A stretch of 56,616 nucleotides of DNA from an uncultured Clostridium sp. (GTDB lineage: Bacteria; Bacillota; Clostridia; Lachnospirales; Lachnospiraceae). The stretch's first letter is position 1; each line of letters begins with the position of its first letter. Of the stretch, positions 25,084 through 33,262 are shown piece by piece. The notes beneath the pieces are model-generated. The model was not told the DNA's origin. It was given only the letters and a program-made list of their open reading frames with translations, and did not search any database. The stretch spans positions 1 to 56,616 of the forward strand of contig CAMNRM010000033.1 in assembly GCA_946553025.1 (NCBI GenBank), written 5' to 3'. The translations under genes were made by a program, and so were the position numbers.

Positions 25084-25772
25084 AGGAGATCCTGGGAGAA
25101 AGTATCTATTTTGGATTTTTTATTACGATAGGGGCATACTATATTGGCCTGCAGTTAAAAAGGAAGCTGAAGCTTGGGATTTTTAATCCTCTGCTTATCG
25201 CGATTTTTCTGGTGATGGGCGTGCTGGTGCTGACCGGAATTGACTATGAGGCTTACCAGCAGGGCGGGAGGTTTGTCAGCGATCTGCTTACCCCGGCTAC
25301 GGTCTGCCTGGCGATTCCCCTCTATAAACAGCTTCACCTGCTGAAAAAGCACGGGCTGGCGGTTTTGGTGGGGATTAGCAGCGGCGTACTGACCAGCGCC
25401 GTCTGTATTTTTGTTTTCTGCAAGCTGTTTCGTCTGGGGCATGAGCACTTTGTTACCCTGCTGCCTAAATCCATTACGACGGCAATCGGCATGGGCGTGA
25501 GCGAAGAGGCAGGGGGAATCGTTACCCTGACGGTGATTTCCATTATTGTTACCGGGATTGTGGGAAATATATGTGCGGAAATGCTCTGCCGCCTGGCCGG
25601 GATTATTCATCCGGTGGCTAAGGGGCTGGCGATTGGAACCAGCGCCCATGCGGTGGGAACGGCAAAGGCTCTGGAACTTGGCGAAATTGAAGGGGCGATG
25701 AGCAGCCTGTCCATCGCCGTGGCAGGTCTGATGACCGTTGTGGTGGTGCCGTTAGCGGCAGGTTTGATGTAG
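25080..25772 (+). CDS. lrgB: LrgB/CidB-family membrane protein
   Basis: 230 residues with about six to seven membrane segments. The family core is LPKSITTAIGMGVSEEAGG and GLAIGTSAHAVGTAKALELGEIEGAMSSL (split here only for description). It partners LrgA. GTG start at 25080, overlapping the lrgA stop, with AGGAGGAAAAAAG upstream. Translational coupling is likely. Confidence 0.92.
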   Translation: MKEILGESIYFGFFITIGAYYIGLQLKRKLKLGIFNPLLIAIFLVMGVLVLTGIDYEAYQQGGRFVSDLLTPATVCLAIPLYKQLHLLKKHGLAVLVGISSGVLTSAVCIFVFCKLFRLGHEHFVTLLPKSITTAIGMGVSEEAGGIVTLTVISIIVTGIVGNICAEMLCRLAGIIHPVAKGLAIGTSAHAVGTAKALELGEIEGAMSSLSIAVAGLMTVVVVPLAAGLM

Positions 25773-25796
25773 TCGTGATTGGGAAAAGAAGAAAAG

Positions 25797-25819
25797 GTTG
25801 CTGTCGTGTGAACAGTAAC
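25797..25819. repeat. Palindromic repeat (GTTACTGT family)
   Basis: GTTGCTGT, seven central bases CGTGTGA, ACAGTAAC. Between lrgB and pepF. Confidence 0.8.
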
Positions 25820-25857
25820 AAGAAAAGTGCTGTAAAACGTGCAGAATGGAGGAAAAG

Positions 25858-27645
25858 ATGGTAAAGCGCAGGGAAGTTTTAGAAAAGGATTGCTGGAAGC
25901 TGGAGGATATGTTCGAGAGCGATCAGGCATGGGAAGAATTGTATCAAAAAGAAAAGGAAGAGATTGGCCGGTATGCGCAGTTTAAGGGACATATGGGGGA
26001 ATCGGCCGATCGGCTGTATGCCGCACTGAAATTTGACGACGAGTGTTCGCAGAGGCTGGAGGTTTTATATGTTTACGCCCGGATGCGCATGGATCAGGAT
26101 ACCGGGGAGGCCCGCTATCAGGAGATGTTTGCGCGGGCGCAGTCCCTTTCCAGTGCGGCGGTGGAACAGTCCTCGTACATGGCACCGGAGATTCTGGCCA
26201 TTCCCGAAGAACGCCTGCGGGAGTTTATGGGTGCGGACAATGGAATCCGGCATTTTTCCCGGGCTATGGAACAGCTCCTGGCGAAGAAGCCGCACACCTT
26301 AAGCCGCGAGATGGAAGAGCTTCTGGCGCAGTCCCAGGAAGCCACACAGGGGGCGGCACAGATTTTTACAATGTTTAATAATGCGGATATCTCTTTTCCG
26401 ACGATTACCGGAAGCGATGGGGAAAGCATTGCAATCACGCACGGAAACTATATTTCTTTGCTGGAAAGTGAAGACCGAAGGGTGCGCAGAGATGCATTTA
26501 CCGGCCTTTACGGGGTGTATAAGCAGTTTTCCAATACGCTTGCGGCGACGTATGCGGCGGAGGTTAAGCAGGCCGTCTACTATGCAAAGGCCAGGCATTA
26601 TACCTCCAGCAGGGCACATTCCCTGGCAGAAAATGAAGTCCCCGAAATCGTCTACGATCAGCTTCTCGAATCCGTGCGGGAAAATCTTTTCCTGCTTCAC
26701 CGCTATGTTCAGGTAAGGAAGAAGGCATTAGGGCTGGAAGAACTGCACATGTATGATTTATATACGCCGATGGTTGAAGGGGTGAGGAAAAAGTACAGTT
26801 TTGAGGAGGCCAAGGCCATCGTGCTTGAGGGCTTAAAGCCGCTGGGAGAAGAGTACCGGGAACGCTTAAAAGAAGGTTTTTCGCAGCGATGGATTGATGT
26901 GTATGAGAATGAAGGAAAGCGCAGCGGAGCGTACTCCTGGGGGGCCTATGGGACGCATCCTTATGTACTGTTAAATTATCAGGGGACGCTTGACCATGTC
27001 TTTACCCTGGCGCATGAGATGGGGCACGCGATTCATACGTACTATTCGGACAAATATCAGCCTTACACCTATGCGGGCTACAAGATTTTTGTGGCCGAGG
27101 TGGCTTCCACCTGCAATGAGGCCCTGCTTATCCGGCATTTGATGGAGAAAACAAGCGATGTGCAGGAAAAGAAATATCTGATTAACCATTTCCTGGAGAG
27201 CTTTCGGGGGACATTGTTCCGGCAGACCATGTTTGCCGAGTTTGAATATCAGGTACATCAGAAGGCGGAGCGCGGCGAGGCGCTGACGGCCAACGCTCTG
27301 TGTGCAATGTACCGGAAGCTGAATGAGGAGTATTTTGGTTCAGCGATTGTGGTGGATGAAGAAATTGCTTATGAATGGGAGAGGATACCGCATTTTTATA
27401 CGCCGTTTTATGTGTACCAGTATGCGACGGGATTTTCTGCGGCTATAGCGATTTCCGGCCGGATATTGAACGGTGAGGAAGGCGCACTGGAGGGTTATCG
27501 ACAGTTTCTGCGCAGCGGATGTACTATGCCGCCGGTTGAATTGTTAAAGCTTGCCGGCGTGGATATGTCCACGGCGCAGCCCGTGAAAGCCGCCTTAGAG
27601 GTCTTTGGCGGACTTCTGGATGAATTCGAGGCGATGGGGGAATAA
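25858..27645 (+). CDS. pepF: Oligoendopeptidase F (M3B family)
   Basis: 595 residues, the normal length for PepF, a cytoplasmic zinc metallopeptidase that cuts peptides of about 7-17 residues. The zinc site is LAHEMGHAIHTYYS near residues 384-397, followed by the third-ligand region FVAEVASTCNEALL. The N-terminal helical domain (ERDCWKLEDMF-like KDCWKLEDMFES) is typical. Start at 25858, since GGAGG lies eight bases upstream; an ATG at 25846 overlaps that site. Confidence 0.95.
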   Translation: MVKRREVLEKDCWKLEDMFESDQAWEELYQKEKEEIGRYAQFKGHMGESADRLYAALKFDDECSQRLEVLYVYARMRMDQDTGEARYQEMFARAQSLSSAAVEQSSYMAPEILAIPEERLREFMGADNGIRHFSRAMEQLLAKKPHTLSREMEELLAQSQEATQGAAQIFTMFNNADISFPTITGSDGESIAITHGNYISLLESEDRRVRRDAFTGLYGVYKQFSNTLAATYAAEVKQAVYYAKARHYTSSRAHSLAENEVPEIVYDQLLESVRENLFLLHRYVQVRKKALGLEELHMYDLYTPMVEGVRKKYSFEEAKAIVLEGLKPLGEEYRERLKEGFSQRWIDVYENEGKRSGAYSWGAYGTHPYVLLNYQGTLDHVFTLAHEMGHAIHTYYSDKYQPYTYAGYKIFVAEVASTCNEALLIRHLMEKTSDVQEKKYLINHFLESFRGTLFRQTMFAEFEYQVHQKAERGEALTANALCAMYRKLNEEYFGSAIVVDEEIAYEWERIPHFYTPFYVYQYATGFSAAIAISGRILNGEEGALEGYRQFLRSGCTMPPVELLKLAGVDMSTAQPVKAALEVFGGLLDEFEAMGE

Positions 27646-27739
27646 GTTATTTTGTCGCCTTTTTACCTGAAAATCTTCATGAAATTCCTGGAAAAACGGG
27701 AAAATAATTGTAAGGAATTAACAGTCTTTTTTCCCTTTG

Positions 27740-27768
27740 TTGACAAACGGGAGATAGAGGTCTATAAT
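27740..27768 (+). promoter_or_regulatory. Strong promoter of the DUF6465-like gene
   Basis: TTGACA, 17-bp spacer, TATAAT: a full consensus match. The ~110-nt leader contains a GC-rich hairpin (CGCCGC .. GCGGCG, ~27812-27831). Confidence 0.85.
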
Positions 27769-27882
27769 TCCAGAGGATCAATTTTTTTCCTGTTCGTTTA
27801 CCGTAGAAGTCCGCCGCCGGATGAGCGGCGTGTACTGTTTCTATAACGGTCAGTGGATTCATCATGAGGAGGATAATGTATT

Positions 27883-28236
27883 ATGGCGACAAAATCGACC
27901 AAGAAGGCTGCTCCGGTTCAGGAGGCAGCAGTAACAGAAACCAAGAAGACAGCAAAGAAGGAAACCGCAGTGAAGGCAGAGCCGGTAAAAGAAACCGCCC
28001 CAGCTCCTGTAAAAAAGGAAGAGAAGGCAAAAGAGGCATCCGTATCCGTTGTTTTTGAATTTGCAGATAAAAAGGTAGTGGCAAAAGAACTTCTGGCTAA
28101 AGCAAAGGAAGCTTTCTCTGCAGCACACAAGGATGTTGTTGTAGAAGAGATGAATTTGTACATCAATGCAAATGACGGCTATGCTTATCTTGTTGTAAAC
28201 GGAACTGAGTATCCAGAGGATAAGATTGAATTATAG
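27883..28236 (+). CDS. Lys/Ala/Glu-rich small protein, DUF6465-like
   Basis: 117 residues. The first ~50 are a disordered Lys/Ala/Glu/Pro tail, reminiscent of histone-like tails. The last ~65 form a compact domain (VVFEFADKKVVAKELLAKAKEAF ... NDGYAYLVVNGTEYPEDKIEL split for description), which I recognise as the Lachnospiraceae DUF6465 family. Function unknown. Driven by a consensus promoter and closed by its own terminator, so it is probably abundant. AGGAGGATAATGTATT precedes the ATG. Confidence 0.75.
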   Translation: MATKSTKKAAPVQEAAVTETKKTAKKETAVKAEPVKETAPAPVKKEEKAKEASVSVVFEFADKKVVAKELLAKAKEAFSAAHKDVVVEEMNLYINANDGYAYLVVNGTEYPEDKIEL

Positions 28237-28281
28237 AAAATTATTGATACAATACACTGGGAACGATAAAGGAAAAGACAG

Positions 28282-28315
28282 AAAGGGCTGGTATGCAAAT
28301 TGACCGGCCTTTTTC
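28282..28315 (+). terminator. Intrinsic terminator after the DUF6465-like gene
   Basis: AAAGGGCTGGT pairs with ACCGGCCTTTTT through two G-T pairs, followed by T-rich sequence. Confidence 0.8.
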
Positions 28316-28329
28316 TTTTTGGAAAAATC

Positions 28330-28344
28330 GTTACTGTTCACGTG
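28330..28344. repeat. Half palindromic repeat (GTTACTGTTCACGTG)
   Basis: The left arm only, ten bases upstream of the -35 of the next promoter. Confidence 0.65.
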
Positions 28345-28353
28345 AAAAATCTA

Positions 28354-28383
28354 TTGGCAGACAGTGAGAAAATGGATTACAAT
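28354..28383 (+). promoter_or_regulatory. Putative promoter of the RsmF-like gene
   Basis: TTGGCA, 18-bp spacer, TACAAT, upstream of a triple repeat. Confidence 0.55.
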
Positions 28384-28402
28384 AGAACAAAGGCGTTTGT
28401 GC

Positions 28403-28456
28403 CGGTGAACAGTGACGAACGTTTGAACAGTAACGAATGTTTGAACAGTAACGATT
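28403..28456. repeat. Three tandem 18-nt copies of the repeat arm
   Basis: CGGTGAACAGTGACGAAC, GTTTGAACAGTAACGAAT and GTTTGAACAGTAACGATT at exact 18-nt spacing, ending four bases before the first possible start codon of the methyltransferase. No spacers, so not a CRISPR. Confidence 0.85.
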
Positions 28457-28459
28457 AAC

Positions 28460-30139
28460 ATGGTGATGAATTTGATAACCGGATGGAGAAAGGAATGGGT
28501 TGTGGGAGTGACAGGAGAAGAAAAGGGCTATTTGGAGGCGGAACTTCCGGAAGGTTTTGTCTGCCGGATGAAGAAGCTGCTGGGGGAGGAGTTTTTGCCT
28601 TTTCTTGCAAGCTATCAAGAGCCGCGCACGCAGGGCCTGCGTTTCAATGGATTAAAGGTGAAAGCCGGGGAGGCAGAAGAGAACTGCCGCGCTTATTTTT
28701 CGCTGGAAGAAGTTTTATGGGCTAAAGGCGGGTTTAGTTATGCAAAAGAGGATCGGCCGGGGAAGCATCCTTACCATGAAGCAGGGTTATATTATATTCA
28801 GGAACCCAGTGCCATGGCGGCCGCAGAAGCACTGGAAGTAAGGCCGGGGGAAACCGTGCTGGATCTATGTGCGGCACCCGGAGGAAAAAGTACCCAGATT
28901 GCTGCATATTTACAGGGAAAAGGGCTTTTGGTAAGCAATGAAATCCACCCTGCACGGGCAAAAATCCTCTCGCAGAATATCGAGCGGATGGGCGCGGCAA
29001 ATGTGGTTGTGACAAACCATGACGCCCGGACGATGGCCGGATGGCTGCCGGAGTTTTTTGATAAGATTATTGTGGATGCCCCGTGCTCCGGGGAAGGGAT
29101 GTTTCGCAAAGAACCAGAGGCAAGAAAGGAGTGGACGCCGGATTCCCCCCGCCAGTGCAGCCAGCGCCAGAAAGAGATCTTAGGTTATGCTGCCGCAATG
29201 CTGAAGCCCGGCGGAAGGCTGGTGTACTCCACCTGTACCTTTGCACCGGAAGAAAATGAAGGGACGATTGAGGCGTTTTTAAGAGAACACACGGAATTTT
29301 TTATGGAAGACCCAAGGGAGCGGAAAAAGGGCTTTGCGGCTTTTGGACAGGGAAGGCCGGACTGGGTGGAGGAAGGGGGAAGAAAGGAACTGGAGGCCAC
29401 TTGCCGCCTGTGGCCGCATAAAATTCACGGGGAAGGACATTATCTGGCTGTTCTTGGAAAGAGAGAAGAAGGGGAAGGCAAAGGAACAGATGCAGCAAAC
29501 CTGAGCGGGAAAACAGGAAAGAAAAAAGGAAAGGGATCGGGAGAAAGAAATGGGGGAAACGGTCTGGAAGGAATGGGAAGCCGGGAATTAGAAAAAGTTT
29601 TTCGTGCGTTCTGCCAGGAGGTTTTCTGTGCCGGAGATTGGAAAATTGATGAGGAAGAATCCATAGACAGAGAAAAAATGATGGATAGAGGAAGGTCTGC
29701 GGATAGGGAAAAGTTTGAGGACAGGTTTATGCTTTTTGGCGGGCAGCTCTATGCTGTGCCAAAGCCTATGCCGGATATTCGGGGAAAAAAGGTTCTTCGG
29801 CCGGGGCTGCATCTGGGAAGCTTTAAAAAGAACCGCTTTGAGCCGTCCCACGCCCTGGCACTGTACTTAAATATAGATCAGGTAAAACAGTATGTGAACT
29901 TAGACAGCAGAGGAGAGTGGGTAATCCGTTATCTGAAAGGAGAAGCCCTGCCAGTAGAAGAAGTGCTGTCTGACGGAAAAAAGAAATTTTTAGTATCCAT
30001 GGATTCCGAAAAGAAATTCTTAGCAGACATGGCTTCCGGATGGGTTCTTGTCGCGGTGGACGGCTACAGCCTGGGCTGGGCAAAGCTGGCCGGGGGAAGG
30101 CTGCAAAATCATTATCCTAAGGGACTGCGATGGGGGTAA
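28460..30139 (+). CDS. RsmF/Nop2/Sun-family rRNA m5C methyltransferase
   Basis: About 540-559 residues. The SAM-binding motif is LDLCAAPGGKSTQIA (~131-145). Catalytic segments are DAPCSGEGMFRKEPEA and YSTCTFAPEENEG (the TC Cys forms the covalent bond with cytosine). The C-terminal ~110 residues look like the RNA-binding domain of RsmF. A charged low-complexity linker (~330-430, Gly/Lys/Glu/Arg, with DREK-type repeats) separates them. It methylates a cytosine in rRNA. The start is uncertain: ATG codons at 28460/28466 or GTG at 28508 are all in frame, and none has a strong ribosome site. Confidence 0.9.
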   Translation: MVMNLITGWRKEWVVGVTGEEKGYLEAELPEGFVCRMKKLLGEEFLPFLASYQEPRTQGLRFNGLKVKAGEAEENCRAYFSLEEVLWAKGGFSYAKEDRPGKHPYHEAGLYYIQEPSAMAAAEALEVRPGETVLDLCAAPGGKSTQIAAYLQGKGLLVSNEIHPARAKILSQNIERMGAANVVVTNHDARTMAGWLPEFFDKIIVDAPCSGEGMFRKEPEARKEWTPDSPRQCSQRQKEILGYAAAMLKPGGRLVYSTCTFAPEENEGTIEAFLREHTEFFMEDPRERKKGFAAFGQGRPDWVEEGGRKELEATCRLWPHKIHGEGHYLAVLGKREEGEGKGTDAANLSGKTGKKKGKGSGERNGGNGLEGMGSRELEKVFRAFCQEVFCAGDWKIDEEESIDREKMMDRGRSADREKFEDRFMLFGGQLYAVPKPMPDIRGKKVLRPGLHLGSFKKNRFEPSHALALYLNIDQVKQYVNLDSRGEWVIRYLKGEALPVEEVLSDGKKKFLVSMDSEKKFLADMASGWVLVAVDGYSLGWAKLAGGRLQNHYPKGLRWG

Positions 30140-30235
30140 AGGGTGCTGTTTTTTAAACTTATGAAAATAAAGTTTAGATGGCAAAAAAGATTGCTTTGGT
30201 AGAAAAGATAAATTAGGGAAGGCAGGGAAGATGTT

Positions 30236-30679
30236 GTGTCACTGAATATTTATACACGGTTAGAGGATATACCAGGCAGTATTAAGCTGATAAGAAATAA
30301 TGATTCTTATTTTAAACAAACGATATTGCAGGATACACCTTTAGTAAGAGAAGTATTGAAGGAAATTGATAAAGCAGAATATAGTTCACCCTTATATTTT
30401 ATAGGACGTGATAAAAACCTGGGCGCATTGAATAAAAGCTGTCTAAGCACAGGATGCAAAACCTTATTAAATATTATTCAAAATCCGGATACCTGTTTTG
30501 ATGTTATGGAGTGTGGTCCTAATGCTTTAGCGTTGCTGCCCAAAATAAGGAATGGCAATATCTTATGGCAGATTCCGACATTGGCATCCGATATTTCATG
30601 CGATTGCGATATTGTAAGTAAGAATAAACATTTCAGCAATTTTAGTGATTTTTTAGATACAGCGGAGGAGTTCATATGA
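30236..30679 (+). CDS. DUF4869-like small protein, first gene of an AT-rich cassette
   Basis: 147 residues. The pattern LNIY ... NDSYFKQT ... LVREVLKEIDKAE ... LSTGCKTLLNI ... CGPNALALLPKI resembles the DUF4869 family as I remember it. No catalytic motif is evident. GTG start behind GGCAGGGAAG. The stop overlaps the ATG of the next gene (ATGA), so translation is coupled. The whole three-gene block is markedly more AT-rich than its neighbours, suggesting recent transfer. Function unknown. Confidence 0.6.
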   Translation: MSLNIYTRLEDIPGSIKLIRNNDSYFKQTILQDTPLVREVLKEIDKAEYSSPLYFIGRDKNLGALNKSCLSTGCKTLLNIIQNPDTCFDVMECGPNALALLPKIRNGNILWQIPTLASDISCDCDIVSKNKHFSNFSDFLDTAEEFI

Positions 30680-31071
30680 TAAGTATAAATACATCTAGTG
30701 ATGGAGTGGTTATAGCGTCCGATTTGCCTGAGGGAGTTATTATTTTAAGGGGAGATTCAGGAACAGGAAAGACTTTATTTATGGGAGCATTGGCGGCATA
30801 CTGTGAAACAAATGCGATTCCTTATTATATGTGTAATTCGCAGGCGGGAAGATTTATTGATGAAGCCATTATTAAGAGCAGCGAAGGATGTAGGGTGCTC
30901 TTGCTTGATAATGCAGATTTATATCTAACGAATGATTTGCTTAAGGTTTTACGTGATAAAGCGGAATATATTATAATAAGCAAAAAGCAGCTTTATAATA
31001 TAGATACAGACAATGTGTATTATGCACTAGTACATTATGAGAAAAATTATCTTAAGCTGGAGGTATTTTAG
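30676..31071 (+). CDS. Minimal P-loop NTPase-like protein
   Basis: Only 131 residues. Walker A is GDSGTGKT near residues 27-34 and a Walker B-like strand is CRVLLLDNADLYL near 71-83. There is no room for sensor or arginine-finger domains of full AAA proteins, so it may act with a partner. It overlaps both neighbours by one to four bases (ATGA at 30676; shared A at 31071), indicating a tight operon. Probably an energy or switch component of the cassette; inference. Confidence 0.6.
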   Translation: MISINTSSDGVVIASDLPEGVIILRGDSGTGKTLFMGALAAYCETNAIPYYMCNSQAGRFIDEAIIKSSEGCRVLLLDNADLYLTNDLLKVLRDKAEYIIISKKQLYNIDTDNVYYALVHYEKNYLKLEVF

Positions 31072-31862
31072 TGTCAGTTGTATTACTTTTTGAGGATAGT
31101 GATAAAGCACCAAGTTCATATTTACTGAAGGGTTCTGGTTTTGGAGAGCATATGGAATTTTCTCAAGGGGCACGTAAGTTATTGAGTAAGGCGGTAGAAC
31201 TGAGAAATGGGGGAAATATTGTATATGCTTTTTATGATTTAGTGCCAAATAATGCTAAAACAATTAGCAGATATGATGATATGTTGGGATGGATGCGAGA
31301 TAAATCTTTTTACTATGATATTTATCTTGTGCCTATTATTTGCATTGAATATTATATTTGCCGTTATTTATATGCACATCATTTGTTTGTTGTCAGCAAT
31401 TCTTTAAATTCGTTGATTGAGCATGTGGTTGCTACTTTTGATTATGCTGGTGTACCAGAGAAATATCGAAGAGAATCTTATACAGGTTCGTCATTAGAGC
31501 ATATGTATAAGTATATTCTTGAGGAACATAAGATGCAGTGCTTTCATAATCATTTTAAATATTCTTCAGATGGAAAAATACGAGATTGTGAAAGTATAAG
31601 CGGTATATTTTATGAACGTGATTGTGTATGTGAGAGGAAGTTTTGCAGGGTAAATTGCACAGAAAAACATCAGGTCAAAGCAGAGAAGTTATGCTGTGAA
31701 TTACCAGCATTCTTTATTGGTGGAAGCAATCATGAAAAGCGATTAAAAGAGTTAGGACTTTTTTTTCAGGAAACTTCTTATAATGAAATAATGAAGGAAA
31801 GGCAGAATTTTTATAATAAGGTGTGTGACAGCATGGGAATTTGCCGGTTGAGGGTAATTTAA
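31071..31862 (+). CDS. Unknown protein with cysteine-rich C-terminal region, third gene of cassette
   Basis: 263 residues, no signal peptide and no clear membrane segments. The N-terminal half alternates beta strands and helices: VVLLFEDSD, NIVYAFYDLVPNNAKT, YDIYLVPIICIEYYICRYL. Acidic residues at strand ends vaguely recall TOPRIM-type domains, which I cannot confirm. Residues ~165-215 are Cys/His-rich (DCVCERKFCRVNC, EKLCCELP), a possible zinc site. GTG start directly after the P-loop gene. Convergent with the RluA gene two bases away. Not recognised as any known family. Confidence 0.6.
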   Translation: MSVVLLFEDSDKAPSSYLLKGSGFGEHMEFSQGARKLLSKAVELRNGGNIVYAFYDLVPNNAKTISRYDDMLGWMRDKSFYYDIYLVPIICIEYYICRYLYAHHLFVVSNSLNSLIEHVVATFDYAGVPEKYRRESYTGSSLEHMYKYILEEHKMQCFHNHFKYSSDGKIRDCESISGIFYERDCVCERKFCRVNCTEKHQVKAEKLCCELPAFFIGGSNHEKRLKELGLFFQETSYNEIMKERQNFYNKVCDSMGICRLRVI

Positions 31863-31863
31863 G

Positions 31864-32760
31864 TTAGGATATTTCTTTATAAATCCACTGCATATCCCCC
31901 GGAACCTCCGCCTCAAAGTGCATAGCCTTTCCAGTAATCGGATGGCGAAAATCCAGCTGGAAGGAGTGCAGGGGCTGGCGATGCATCAGGCGGTAGTCCG
32001 GGTTATATAAAAAATCTCCGGGGAGAGGATGGCCGATATGCTTCATATGCACCCGGATCTGATGCGTCCTTCCGGTTTCTAAGCGAAGGCGTACCAGGCT
32101 GCAGTCTGATTTTTTATCGTAAAGCAGCCGCTGGTAGTGTGTGCAGGCATAATCCCCGCTGTTTTCGTCTACACAGCGCAGAACGGTAGAATCATCTGCC
32201 CGGCCAATGGGGGCACAGATCGTCCCTTTTTCGTCAACCTTTCCCGTGGCGATCGCCAGATATTCCCGATGAATTTCACGGCGTGAGGACATCTGCGAAA
32301 GAATGCAGGCACTCAGGGCATGTTTGGCGATAATCAAAAGCCCTGTAGTATCCCGATCCAGACGATTAATCACTCGGTAAACAAAAGCCTCCTTTTTTTG
32401 CTGAAAATACCAGGCCGCAGCATTTGCCAGCGTATTTTCAAAATTTCCCTGCGAAGGGTGGATGGGCATATTGGAAGGTTTATTAATAACCATGATATCT
32501 TCATCTTCATAGACAATGGGAAAGGGCAGGTCTGTGGGGACAATACGGGCAGAACTTTCCAGTTCCTCCAGGTGAATGTGCAGAGTTTCTCCCTGTTTTA
32601 AAATCTGCGGTGTAATTGCATGCAGACCATCTACTTCGATTCCGCCGGCGTCGCGCACCCCGATAATGATGTGCTTGGAATAACCCTTGCTTTTCAGAAA
32701 AAATTCAATACTTTCTCCCGCATGTTCTGCGTCAATAGGATAATAAAAATCCCGTTTCAT
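31864..32760 (-). CDS. RluA-family pseudouridine synthase
   Basis: 298 residues. An N-terminal S4-like RNA-binding part (~15-75) is followed by the synthase domain with the catalytic Asp in NRLDRDTTGLLIIAK and the family segment LVRLRLETGRTHQIRVHMKHIGHPLPGD (split for description). It isomerises uridine in rRNA or tRNA. The chosen ATG at 32760 follows GAAAGGAAATTT; an upstream ATG at 32847 has no comparable site. Confidence 0.92.
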   Translation of the reverse strand: MKRDFYYPIDAEHAGESIEFFLKSKGYSKHIIIGVRDAGGIEVDGLHAITPQILKQGETLHIHLEELESSARIVPTDLPFPIVYEDEDIMVINKPSNMPIHPSQGNFENTLANAAAWYFQQKKEAFVYRVINRLDRDTTGLLIIAKHALSACILSQMSSRREIHREYLAIATGKVDEKGTICAPIGRADDSTVLRCVDENSGDYACTHYQRLLYDKKSDCSLVRLRLETGRTHQIRVHMKHIGHPLPGDFLYNPDYRLMHRQPLHSFQLDFRHPITGKAMHFEAEVPGDMQWIYKEIS

Positions 32761-32969
32761 AGATAAAATTTCCTTTCTTTTCCAGGTATTATTTCCCGCG
32801 AAAATGGTTTTGGATAAAAATAATAAGATTCTCTGTGTCGGCTGCATAGCAGCGGCTGAACTTGGTATAATGAATTTTAGGTTGCCTACCGATTTTAAGA
32901 AGATTATACGATAAAATTTCTGTAATGCAAATGGAATTGGAGAAATTTTTTCAAGAAGAGATTAGACCG

Positions 32970-33143
32970 GTTATTGTTCATGGGGTTGCGTAGGTGGGGG
33001 CATGTTCCGTGAGGAATCCCCTCAAAAAACACCGGCGCTTAACGAGGTCTTTTCGAGTTTAGCGTCCGCTGTGTTCTTTTGCGGAGCGAGAGCGTGGTGA
33101 CGACGGAATATGCCCCCACCGCAGCAGCCCCGTGAACAGTAAC
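32970..33143. repeat. Composite hairpin element: 128-nt structured core inside GTTACTGT-family arms (copy 1)
   Basis: The core at 32993-33120 begins GGTGGGGGCATGTTCCGT and ends ACGGAATATGCCCCCACC, a near-perfect terminal stem. Inside are a hairpin GGCGCTTAAC/GTTTAGCGTC and a CCGC/GCGG stem. Outside the core, GTTATTGTTCATGGGGTTGC pairs with GCAGCCCCGTGAACAGTAAC through G-T pairs, after a 3x3 internal loop. The core recurs at 47901-48027 in reverse orientation. No gene lies here. The surrounding 500-nt gap holds only this, the palindrome at 33199-33224 and a promoter. Confidence 0.8.
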
Positions 33144-33168
33144 TAGACAGCAACGATTACTGAATGAC

Positions 33169-33197
33169 TTGGCTTAAAGCAAAAAATGTGATAAAAT
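33169..33197 (+). promoter_or_regulatory. Promoter of the GH-like lipoprotein gene
   Basis: TTGGCT, 17-bp spacer, TAAAAT. A palindromic repeat starts two bases after the -10 and so covers the expected transcription start. Confidence 0.6.
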
Positions 33198-33198
33198 A

Positions 33199-33224
33199 GT
33201 TGCTGTAAACGTGTGAACAGTAAC
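33199..33224. repeat. Palindromic repeat (GTTACTGT family) at transcription start
   Basis: GTTGCTGT, ten central bases AAACGTGTGA, ACAGTAAC, directly behind the promoter at 33169-33197. Confidence 0.85.
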
Positions 33225-33262
33225 GAAAATTAAGGATTTCGGATGCTCATGGGGTATAAAAA

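Noticed and set aside
28403-28456. Possible CRISPR array
   Set aside because: The three repeats are contiguous without spacers, and no cas genes are present.
33199-33224. CcpA cre-like site in the palindromes (TGTAAACGTGTGAACA)
   Set aside because: It resembles a cre box, but the spacing is two bases too long and three consensus positions fail; the repeat family explains it better.
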